From positions 1 to 20,633 of the IMG/VR virus record IMGVR_UViG_3300030110_004301: a stretch of DNA of 20,633 nucleotides, one strand, 5' to 3'. This stretch comes from a virus. Made by a program: the position numbers and the translations under genes. This document shows positions 4,765-11,740 of this stretch, one piece after another (within the stretch, counting starts at the first letter, position 1; every line of letters begins with the position of its first letter). The notes under the pieces were generated by a model. It saw only the letters and a program-made list of their open reading frames with translations. It was not told the DNA's origin and searched no databases.

Positions 4765-5181
4765 ATGTCAAAACCTGTTAATATAATAGATGTTTTACAA
4801 AAAGCATATAATGGTAAAAAGATATCTGATAGAGATACTAAAGCTATTATAGACGCTTATGGTAGAGCGTTAACTATGAAAAAGATTTTGGAGGATTTTA
4901 TCAAAGTCAACCGAAACTTGGTCATAGAGATCGGCGAACAAGCCGAAACTAATCTTGTAGTTGGCAAAGACTACACTCTTAACATTACTGAAAAGCAGTC
5001 GGTTAAAATCGATAATGCTCTTGTTAGAGAGAAACTAGGGGAGTTGGAATATCATAACTGCAAAGTGCCAACATCATACAAGCAAATTCAATCTATGCCT
5101 TTATCTGATAAGGTCATTAAATCTTCGCGTAATGACATGTCAGTTGGAAGCATTGTTGATTTCAAATTAGCAACCGCTTAA
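4765..5181 (+). CDS. Hypothetical protein, 138 aa
   Basis: I do not recognise the family with confidence. The N-terminal 55 residues look helical (NIIDVLQKAYNGKKISDRDT, then KAIIDAYGRALTMKKILEDF); the middle has a strand-like stretch (VGKDYTLNITEKQSVKI). It then has ALVREKLGELEYHNCKVPTS (about residues 85-104), a pattern I associate with uncharacterised phage proteins carried near replication or early genes. There is no catalytic signature, signal peptide or membrane helix. AGAAAGGAA (4749-4757) supports the start. It is the only gene between P5 and the tandem repeat at 5203. Confidence 0.75.
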   Translation: MSKPVNIIDVLQKAYNGKKISDRDTKAIIDAYGRALTMKKILEDFIKVNRNLVIEIGEQAETNLVVGKDYTLNITEKQSVKIDNALVREKLGELEYHNCKVPTSYKQIQSMPLSDKVIKSSRNDMSVGSIVDFKLATA

Positions 5182-5202
5182 TTTATTCTTAGAGGCGACG
5201 AT

Positions 5203-5281
5203 CTCCATTACATTGTCGCCTCGACCAAGCCCATGAGATATAGTAATAGTAAAAAGTTAGCACCAGACGGCGTGTCGCTGA
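5203..5281 (+). repeat. About 75-bp repeat unit, copy 2
   Basis: CTCCATTACATTGT (5203-5216), then TCGACCAAG, ATATAGTA, a run of A and CGGCGTGTC (5268-5276). It is followed directly by copy 3 with an offset of 83 bp. AGGCGAC (5191-5197) and GTCGCCT (5215-5221) pair perfectly, putting the CCATTACATT core in the loop of a hairpin. Confidence 0.6.
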
Positions 5282-5285
5282 TAAT

Positions 5286-5357
5286 CTCCATTACATTGTG
5301 GTTTCGACCAAGTCGCAGGGTATATAGTATAGGAAAAAAGTGCCGACGCGCGTGGAG
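5286..5357 (+). repeat. About 75-bp repeat unit, copy 3
   Basis: CTCCATTACATTGT (5286-5299) is identical to copy 2, followed by TTTCGACCAAG, TATATAGTATAGG, an A-run and a degenerate CGCGCGTGG block. Copies 2 and 3 together fill most of the gap between the genes at 4765 and 5376. Confidence 0.6.
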
Positions 5358-5375
5358 TTGGTTGGGAGAAGTCGC

Positions 5376-5456
5376 ATGACGATAATTGATATAATATTAC
5401 AAGTCCTTGCGTGGGTAATTTTATTCACAAGTTTATTTTATCTTTTTTTTAAATAG
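5376..5456 (+). CDS. Very small membrane peptide, 26 aa
   Basis: ATG 5376-5378 follows GGGAGAA (5364-5370); the stop is TAG 5454-5456. The peptide, from MTIIDIILQVLAWVILF to a final YLFFK, is one uninterrupted hydrophobic helix with a Lys end, so it would insert once in the membrane. The ribosome-binding site and clean single-helix profile support translation; the very small size leaves doubt. Promoter P6 begins three bases after the stop. Confidence 0.5.
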   Translation: MTIIDIILQVLAWVILFTSLFYLFFK

Positions 5457-5459
5457 GTG

Positions 5460-5488
5460 TTGACTATGAGATAAAATGGGAGTATTCT
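5460..5488 (+). promoter_or_regulatory. Promoter P6 with TAAAATGGGAG in spacer
   Basis: TTGACT (5460-5465), a 17-bp spacer and TATTCT (5483-5488). It shares the exact 16-mer AGATAAAATGGGAGTA (5469-5484) with P3. It drives the single gene at 5520-5801, which ends at a strong terminator. Confidence 0.68.
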
Positions 5489-5519
5489 TTTTTTATCTTA
5501 TAAGAAAGGATAAATTAAA

Positions 5520-5801
5520 ATGCCAGATGATAATAACGATCTAGAAAGAAGATTAACAGTTCTTTCAGAAACTATGGGTTTGAGAAGAAGAGAAAATACT
5601 CAACCTACTAATCCTACTGCTCAACCATTAACAGACGAGCAGATTACTATTCACTTAAATTGGAAGGCTCTTTATAAATGGTTAGAGAGTGAAGTTGAGG
5701 AATTGATCCTCAACCCTAACGCTTCGCCCGAAGTTAAAAGGTGGGCAGAACAATTGATCTCAAATGGTCAAAGGAAGATGAGAGAATTCCAAAATAGATA
5801 A
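5520..5801 (+). CDS. Hypothetical protein, 93 aa
   Basis: I do not recognise the family. The N-terminal 30 residues are charged (DLERRLTVLSETMGLRRRE), followed by a Pro/Thr/Asn-rich linker (TQPTNPTAQP). A C-terminal helical part contains WKALYKWLESEVEELILNPN and EVKRWAEQLISNGQRKMREF. There are no cysteine, membrane or catalytic motifs. AAGAAAGGA (5502-5510) precedes the ATG. It is read alone between P6 and the terminator at 5828-5863, and lies just before the terminase large-subunit block; a role in packaging or regulation is possible but not shown. Confidence 0.75.
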   Translation: MPDDNNDLERRLTVLSETMGLRRRENTQPTNPTAQPLTDEQITIHLNWKALYKWLESEVEELILNPNASPEVKRWAEQLISNGQRKMREFQNR

Positions 5802-5827
5802 CAAGTTTCCTCTTTAGGAGGACTGGC

Positions 5828-5863
5828 AACCCCCAGTATTTATGAGATGCTGGGGGTTTTTTT
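5828..5863 (+). terminator. Strong rho-independent terminator
   Basis: AACCCCCAG (5828-5836) pairs with CTGGGGGTT (5850-5858), a 9-bp GC-rich stem with a 13-nt loop and a run of seven T (5857-5863). It closes the gene at 5520 and separates the early-type small genes from the terminase/portal block. Confidence 0.9.
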
Positions 5864-6018
5864 ATGCCTGACAGCATACCTGACAGCACCACCTGCTGTG
5901 CCATCTGAGTCTTACAATTCAACATTAGGTACTTACAAACTATCTCAACCACAAGATGTAGTGGGTTTTACCCCCACCACCACCATTTTGGGGTGCGCGC
6001 GTGCGCGCTGCTCTAGTG
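5864..6018 (+). other. Structured non-coding spacer before the terminase large subunit
   Basis: It holds a 10-bp direct repeat CCTGACAGCA (5867-5876, 5879-5888), the hairpin ACAGCA-CCACC-TGCTGT (5883-5899), a GTGGG/CCCAC hairpin (5961-5965 with 5973-5977) and a GC-rich inverted repeat GCGCGC-GT-GCGCGC (5995-6008) in an alternating purine/pyrimidine run (5993-6008). An open frame from 5847 spans it but begins inside the terminator and has no ribosome-binding site, so I see no gene here. Confidence 0.5.
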
Positions 6019-6047
6019 TTGAGTTTTACACAAACATAACTTAAGAT
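6019..6047 (+). promoter_or_regulatory. Candidate promoter for the terminase/portal block
   Basis: TTGAGT (6019-6024), a 17-bp spacer and TAAGAT (6042-6047, the same -10 sequence as P3). It lacks the TCCCA motif of P1-P6. The predicted start (about 6054) would leave only about five bases before the ATG at 6059. Confidence 0.4.
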
Positions 6048-6058
6048 ATAACTTTTTT

Positions 6059-7501
6059 ATGAAAAATTCTGAATTACCGATCGACTTACTAAAGTATCAA
6101 TTAAGGGAAATGCAAATAAAGATTGCAGAGGAGTCCCGTTCCTCCTATCTTACTTTTGTAAGAAAAGTTTGGCCTGACTTTATTGCAGGTAAACATCACA
6201 AAATTTATGCTAAAAAATTAGAAGAAGTAGCAACGGGTAAAACAAAACGATTAATTATAAATATGCCACCTCGACATACAAAGTCAGAGTTTGCATCTAA
6301 TTTATTTCCTGCGTGGATGATGGGCAGGAATCCTAAACTAAAAATAATTCAAACAACTCACACAGCTGAGCTTTCATATAACTTTGGTCGTAAAGTCAGA
6401 AACTTATTTGATCAACAAGAATTTAAAGATGTATTTCCTAATGTAAATTTATCACAGGATTCTAAAGCAGCAGGTCGTTTCACCACGAACAAAGGTGGAG
6501 AATATTTTGCTGCGGGTGTTGGTGGTGCAATCACGGGCCGTGGTGCAGACTTACTGATCATCGATGACCCACACTCGGAACAAGATGCACTTAGTCAAAC
6601 TGCTTTAGACAATGCATATGAGTGGTATACCTCTGGTCCTCGACAGCGTTTACAACCAGGTGGTGCAATTGTAATTGTTATGACTCGTTGGTCTACAAAA
6701 GATCTTACAGGAAAACTTTTGAATGCACAGTCAAACGATAACTCTGATCAGTGGGACGTGGTCGAGTTTCCGGCTATCTTGAATGACAAACCTATGTGGC
6801 CTGAGTTCTGGAAACTTTCAGAATTAGAATCAGTCAAGGCAGCCTTATCAGAACAAAAGTGGCAAGCTCAATGGCAACAACAACCCACATCAGAAGAAGG
6901 ATCTATTATCAAACGAGAGTGGTGGAAGATATGGACTTTAGAAAAAATTCCTGACTTAACACATGTCATACAAAGTTATGATACAGCGTTTAGTAAAAAA
7001 GAAACTGCAGACTTTAGTGCGATAACAACGTGGGGCGTATTTAAGCCCGTGGAACACGGACCATGGAACATAATTTTATTAGACATGAAGAAAGGTCGGT
7101 GGGACTTTCCTGATTTAAAAAAGATCGCGTTAGATGAATATACGTATTGGGAACCCGAAACAATCTTGATCGAAGCCAAAGCATCTGGTATGCCTTTAAC
7201 ACAGGAGCTGCGGCAGCTAGGCATTCCCGTTGTTACATATACGCCTAGTAAGGGTAATGATAAACACGTACGTGTAAACTCCGTGGCTCCCTTATTTGAA
7301 GCGGGTCAAGTCTGGTGCACCGAGGACCGTTGGGCAGATGAAGTGGTAGAAGAATGTGCGGCCTTTCCTTTCGGTGAATACGACGATTTAGTAGACTCAA
7401 CGACACAAGCTTTACTTAGGTTTAGACAAGGCAACTTTATTCAGTTAGAATCAGACTACAAAGACGAGCCAACGTACATAGAACCAAGGAGTTATTATTA
7501 G
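6059..7501 (+). CDS. terL: Terminase large subunit
   Basis: This is the ATP-driven packaging motor and headful or cos nuclease that docks on the portal. ATPase features: Walker A MPPRHTKS (residues 69-76), Walker B LLIIDD (165-170) and the coupling-type VMTRW (207-211). The nuclease domain shows SYDTAF with D308, D318, LIEAKASG with E372, and YDDLVDS with D442/D443 and D446. The length, 480 aa, is full size. The Walker A Gly is replaced by Thr, a variant seen in this family (PPRHxKS). No ribosome-binding site precedes ATG 6059; a later ATG at 6110 has GGGAA upstream but would remove part of the conserved N-terminal helix. Its TAG overlaps the GTG of the next gene. Confidence 0.96.
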   Translation: MKNSELPIDLLKYQLREMQIKIAEESRSSYLTFVRKVWPDFIAGKHHKIYAKKLEEVATGKTKRLIINMPPRHTKSEFASNLFPAWMMGRNPKLKIIQTTHTAELSYNFGRKVRNLFDQQEFKDVFPNVNLSQDSKAAGRFTTNKGGEYFAAGVGGAITGRGADLLIIDDPHSEQDALSQTALDNAYEWYTSGPRQRLQPGGAIVIVMTRWSTKDLTGKLLNAQSNDNSDQWDVVEFPAILNDKPMWPEFWKLSELESVKAALSEQKWQAQWQQQPTSEEGSIIKREWWKIWTLEKIPDLTHVIQSYDTAFSKKETADFSAITTWGVFKPVEHGPWNIILLDMKKGRWDFPDLKKIALDEYTYWEPETILIEAKASGMPLTQELRQLGIPVVTYTPSKGNDKHVRVNSVAPLFEAGQVWCTEDRWADEVVEECAAFPFGEYDDLVDSTTQALLRFRQGNFIQLESDYKDEPTYIEPRSYY

Positions 7502-8931
7502 TGCCTGCTTTAAAATCATTAAGTAAATTAGGTGTTTCATTATTTGAAATAGATGTTGATGAGCTAGTAAAAAATATAGATCCTGAGCTTTTAAAAGATG
7601 TAAATTTTCAAAATACTATTCAAAGACTTTTAAAACTTAAGCCTATTTTTGATAAATTAGACAATCAAAACCTAACAAGGCAGAAAGCAGATATTGTTAA
7701 TCAAGAATTAAGTAAGATATTAGAAAATGAAAAAAGTATAAATACACCTGGTTTTGGTTCTAATTTAAAAAAATTTTTTAAAAACTCAGGACTGTTTTCA
7801 CAAAGAATAATCAAACAGATATTTACACCCAATCAAGTTAATAAAAAAGGAATTTCAGGAAATAATTTAAGTGAGAAAGCAAAAGAAAATTTATTAGCAA
7901 AGAATGAAATATTTATGGAATCGTATAGGAGTCCCGAGGAAAGAAGTATAAGGTATGAACAGTCAAACTTAGGTATTCCTAAAACCATAGAAAAATCAAA
8001 TTATACAAAATATTTAACAATGAAAGAAAGATATAAGAGAATAAAACAAATTATGGAAGATGAAGGAGTGTCTTTAAACACAGCCACGAGTCAAATGTTA
8101 GAAGAGCTTGGATTAAACCCTATTGGAAATAGTGCGTACTATAGAGATTATAGTAAGACTAGATTTATAAGAGGGAAACCAGTAACCACTGGAAGCACGT
8201 GGAATGTTCATAAAGACAGAATGAAAAAAGAAGATCCTGAACTTTTTAAATTTTTTGATAAAAAGGTAGATGATTATACTAAGGCATATACAAAAAGGTT
8301 AGAAGATAGACCTGAGCTAAAAAAAATAGATGCACTAATTTATACAGACACAAATCCTTCTCTATCAAAAAAAGCAAAAGCACTTTTACAAAGAGGCTTC
8401 TTTAAAGATTTGTTGCAAATGGAGCACCGCATGAACAAACCATCTTTAAGAGAATTTTATGAATTTGCTGGACAAGATCCTTATAAACAAAGCAGACTAA
8501 ATATTTACAAAAAATCAAGTTACTTAACAACTAGAGAAAGAAACCTTAATAAAGTTAAATTAGGTAATAAAATAGAAAAAGTTTTGTTAAATAAAGAAAA
8601 CTTACAAGGTAAATTTGATAGTGGAGATATAGAGTTAAGTCAGTTTGTGACCGATATGGCACAACAGAATGCCAGACTTAATATGTTAAACAGTGAACTA
8701 GCTGATCAAGGATTAAACTTTGTATACTTTAATCCTAAGACAAACGAAGAAATGTTTTTTGGCAAAGAATATTCTAATCTAGGACAGTTAAGGACATCTG
8801 AAAAGAAAGGAATTGTGCCTCAACCTGCTGATACAGTAGGGCCGCCTAAAAAATTAAAAACAGCTGATGAGGTTGGAAAACTTAAACAAGGGGGTTTGCT
8901 TAACATAGAAGAAATGTTAAACTCGGATTAA
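7501..8931 (+). CDS. Unknown protein between terminase and next large gene, 476 aa
   Basis: I do not recognise the family. It begins with GTG in a TAGTG overlap with terL. The protein is rich in Lys, Asn, Leu and Glu and reads as mostly helical. It contains basic clusters such as FGSNLKKFFKNSGLFSQRII (about 85-104), a region TMKERYKRIKQIMEDEGVSL, and RGKPVTTGSTWNVHKDRM (about 224-241), which together recall DNA-handling proteins without a diagnostic site. No membrane segment or signal peptide is seen. It ends GKLKQGGLLNIEEMLNSD, a Gly-Gly-Leu tail similar in form to those of several other proteins here. A position between terminase and portal is often used for virion or packaging accessory proteins; that role is inference. 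Confidence 0.85.
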   Translation: MPALKSLSKLGVSLFEIDVDELVKNIDPELLKDVNFQNTIQRLLKLKPIFDKLDNQNLTRQKADIVNQELSKILENEKSINTPGFGSNLKKFFKNSGLFSQRIIKQIFTPNQVNKKGISGNNLSEKAKENLLAKNEIFMESYRSPEERSIRYEQSNLGIPKTIEKSNYTKYLTMKERYKRIKQIMEDEGVSLNTATSQMLEELGLNPIGNSAYYRDYSKTRFIRGKPVTTGSTWNVHKDRMKKEDPELFKFFDKKVDDYTKAYTKRLEDRPELKKIDALIYTDTNPSLSKKAKALLQRGFFKDLLQMEHRMNKPSLREFYEFAGQDPYKQSRLNIYKKSSYLTTRERNLNKVKLGNKIEKVLLNKENLQGKFDSGDIELSQFVTDMAQQNARLNMLNSELADQGLNFVYFNPKTNEEMFFGKEYSNLGQLRTSEKKGIVPQPADTVGPPKKLKTADEVGKLKQGGLLNIEEMLNSD

Positions 8932-8932
8932 T

Positions 8933-11740
8933 ATGGCAGAAGAAGACTTAAATTTTAGTAGAGAAGACCTTTTTGATATTGATCTTGAAGAGAGAGAGTT
9001 ACGTCCAACGGAGAAAAGAAAAGAGCGTAGAGGCAAAGAAATAACTCCAGAGCAAAAGGCAGATGCTAAAGAAATGATGAAAGATATGGCTAAGTTTCCT
9101 GTTAATGTTGCTGCAGAAACAGGTAATTTTATTTTGGACGTAGCACAAATACCTTCGTTCGCGTACAACACTTTTCAAGATATAGTCCTTGACGACCCTG
9201 AAGACCAAATTCCTATGTTAAAAGTTCCAACATTAGATTACACATCAAAACAGGGAGAAATGTTAGACAAGCTAGATTATGGTGTTTCTTTTGGAACTGG
9301 TATAATAGGTATGGCAAAAGGATTAAAGATTTTAGCTGCTAAGTCTCCAAAACTTTATGCAAGTTTAAAAGAAGCTTACCCCTATAATGTAGGTCAGTTT
9401 ATGGACACTTTAAATAGTAAAGGACTTAAACAAGCGTTAAAAGATGTCTTTCCAAGCAAAAAAACTTTTAAAAAGCTTATTAGGAATGTTGCGGGACTAG
9501 TTCCCTCTGCTTTTGTATTAGATAAAGTAGTGGATAGACCGAAAGAAATGGCCTCGGGCGGTGGTCCAGGTGAGATTGATTATGATCCTTCAGAGTACGG
9601 TGGACCATTTAGTAATCCTATTACACAAGAAGATCCTTACATTAATATTGAACAATATTTAAATCAACCAGGTGTTGAAGGATTAAAAGATTTAGAAATT
9701 TTTGATTTAGATTTACCTTTAGCACAAAATCAAGCGGGTGATTTTTTAGATAAAATAGAAGGAACTAAAGTATCGTTGCTTGGTAAAGTTCCTGCATGGG
9801 CTATAGCAAATATAGATAAAGCAAAAACCTTAACACAAACATTCACAAAAGGTGAGAGCAATATTCTCAACTCAATAAAAAATAAACTCACACCAAAGGA
9901 CGAGGCCATATTAGATGATAGTATCGAAGAAGTTTTAGACGACACGATTCCTGATACAACAGCGGTGTCCAAGAAAAAAGAAAAAGTAATTATAGATTCT
10001 CCTGAAGCAACTGAAGATGTTTTTTATTCTGGCTTAGAAGCAAGATTAATGGACCCCAACACACCTGATAGTTTTGATTCAGTAAAAGCGTTTTATGATT
10101 TTTTAAATAGTAAAGGTGTTTCAAAAGCAGAAGTAGGCGACTACGCTTTAGAGGGTTATTTAAATCAGTCTTTACAAGGTGGAGTTAAAATTAATAAAAA
10201 TGATTTACTAGAAATAGTTAGAGAAGCTCCTATTCGTAAAATTAAAACAATCACTTACGGTAATGAAGCTTGGGGTGGAACAAAGTCACCAAGGTATGCA
10301 GGTCAATATACAGAGGAGGGTTATCTGCCTTCTTCTTACAGAGAGAATGTTTTATATTTAGAGCCAGAAAATATTCCGTTAGATCCTGGTAAAATTAGAG
10401 AAGGTGATCCTGCTCACTCTTTTGAAGAAGATTACGTTTTAGGTTGGACAAGGTCAACAGATCGTCTTGCGTTTGATCCTAGTGCTAGTGCGACAGGTAT
10501 TGGTAAGCTTGGCAAAAAAGAAGTTGATACTCTTACAAAAAATATACAAACAGTAGGAGAGCAAACAGATCAATTAAAAATGTCTGCTATAAATAACTTA
10601 GCTGATACAAGCGATGAGGTAAAACAATTCATACAAACTGAACTAGATACACCTTTAGAGGCTTTACCTAGCAAAGATCTTACAACCATTTACAATAGAC
10701 TAGGACCAGAGATTGAGCAAATGGATGCTGCTCTTTACAATCAAATAAAAGCTTTTGATGAAAAATTATTAAACGATACTGAAAAATTAAATATTCATCA
10801 ACAGGCCGTAGATGGTAATAAATTTACAGTTACTTTTGCAGATGAAATACAATCCGATATTTTACAACAAGCAAAAAAGTTTGAAGAAAAATTAACACAA
10901 CAATTAGGCGATTTAATTGATGCAAATGCTGCAACTAGAAGAAATACCATTACGGGACGATACGAATATCAACAACTAAATCCTGAAGTAGTAGAGTATT
11001 TTCTTGCAAACAAAACAGTTTTTAGACCGATGTTTCAATCGGCTCAAGAGATGCAAACATTTTTAGATAAGTTCGCTAAAAATAAAGAAGTGTTTGAAGA
11101 ATTAGCTAACGCAGGAGTAAGACCCTCAGAAGAATTAAAAAAGAAAGCTTTTAAAGCTGCTGAAGAAGAATCTAAAATGCTAACAGAATTAAAAACATCG
11201 TTAAGTACAAGAGCTATGGAATATTTATATCCAAATGTTCCTTTTAAAAATAGAAACGAATGGGGATCAGCTTTGATCAAAAATGATTTAGCTATAGCAG
11301 CTAAAAGATTATTTGAAGACGAAGTTGATGGAGCAGCTACTTGGTACGCTGTTTCTCCAAGTAAATATATAACTAAAAGATACGGCCAACAAGGTGGCAC
11401 CGCTACAACTAAAGCAGAAAGAGAGGCTGCTAAAGAACGTGGCACACAGTTGAAAGGAATAGGAATGGAAGAATTTTATGGTGGCCCTGATTCTGTAGAC
11501 CCTAAGGGTAAACACTATACATCAGTTATTGAAAAGATATTAAAGAAAGCAGCTAATGATAATAACTCAGAGTTTAAAATTATTAAAGTCAAAGTAAAAG
11601 ATGGAGAAGGTAAAAGTTCTTATGAAGATGCTTTTGCCATCAAACTAACTCCTGAAATGTTGTTACCTCATAAAACTCATAGGAAATCTGGAGGATTTAT
11701 GTATACTCCAGACAATATTGATATATTTGAGGCAGCATAG
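8933..11740 (+). CDS. Large protein with phage polyvalent-protein-like C-terminal domain, 935 aa
   Basis: The first 60 residues are highly charged; about 54-85, 116-138 and 181-200 hold weakly hydrophobic, Gly/Ala-rich segments that could contact membranes. From about 360 the protein follows a recurring pattern I associate with large phage/plasmid polyvalent proteins. VFYSGLEA (363-370) is followed by a helical part with KGVSKAEVGDYALEGYL, then YTEEGYLPSSYRENVLYLEP (459-478) and HSFEEDYVLGWTRSTDRLAF (495-514). Next come TFADEIQSDILQQ (634-646), VPFKNRNEWGSALIKN (769-784), ATWYAVSP (802-809), GMEEFYGG (844-851) and AIKLTPEML (902-910). The stretch between about 520 and 625 looks like a coiled-coil insertion. 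The biochemical role of this domain is not known to me. The end, RKSGGFMYTPDNIDIFEAA, carries the Gly-Gly tail motif. Position beside the portal suggests a virion or ejected protein. Confidence 0.82.
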   Translation: MAEEDLNFSREDLFDIDLEERELRPTEKRKERRGKEITPEQKADAKEMMKDMAKFPVNVAAETGNFILDVAQIPSFAYNTFQDIVLDDPEDQIPMLKVPTLDYTSKQGEMLDKLDYGVSFGTGIIGMAKGLKILAAKSPKLYASLKEAYPYNVGQFMDTLNSKGLKQALKDVFPSKKTFKKLIRNVAGLVPSAFVLDKVVDRPKEMASGGGPGEIDYDPSEYGGPFSNPITQEDPYINIEQYLNQPGVEGLKDLEIFDLDLPLAQNQAGDFLDKIEGTKVSLLGKVPAWAIANIDKAKTLTQTFTKGESNILNSIKNKLTPKDEAILDDSIEEVLDDTIPDTTAVSKKKEKVIIDSPEATEDVFYSGLEARLMDPNTPDSFDSVKAFYDFLNSKGVSKAEVGDYALEGYLNQSLQGGVKINKNDLLEIVREAPIRKIKTITYGNEAWGGTKSPRYAGQYTEEGYLPSSYRENVLYLEPENIPLDPGKIREGDPAHSFEEDYVLGWTRSTDRLAFDPSASATGIGKLGKKEVDTLTKNIQTVGEQTDQLKMSAINNLADTSDEVKQFIQTELDTPLEALPSKDLTTIYNRLGPEIEQMDAALYNQIKAFDEKLLNDTEKLNIHQQAVDGNKFTVTFADEIQSDILQQAKKFEEKLTQQLGDLIDANAATRRNTITGRYEYQQLNPEVVEYFLANKTVFRPMFQSAQEMQTFLDKFAKNKEVFEELANAGVRPSEELKKKAFKAAEEESKMLTELKTSLSTRAMEYLYPNVPFKNRNEWGSALIKNDLAIAAKRLFEDEVDGAATWYAVSPSKYITKRYGQQGGTATTKAEREAAKERGTQLKGIGMEEFYGGPDSVDPKGKHYTSVIEKILKKAANDNNSEFKIIKVKVKDGEGKSSYEDAFAIKLTPEMLLPHKTHRKSGGFMYTPDNIDIFEAA

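Noticed and set aside
3377-5357. CRISPR array from the spaced repeats
   Set aside because: Repeats are too short and variable, spacing is uneven outside the first four, and no cas gene is present.
5847-6044. Open frame of 65 codons with a signal-peptide-like start
   Set aside because: Its ATG lies in the loop of a strong terminator, no ribosome-binding site precedes it, and it runs through repeats and a GC hairpin, so it is not a credible gene.
11044-11445. 133-codon minus-strand open frame inside the 935-aa gene
   Set aside because: Antisense shadow of a long gene with recognisable motifs; no independent start signal.
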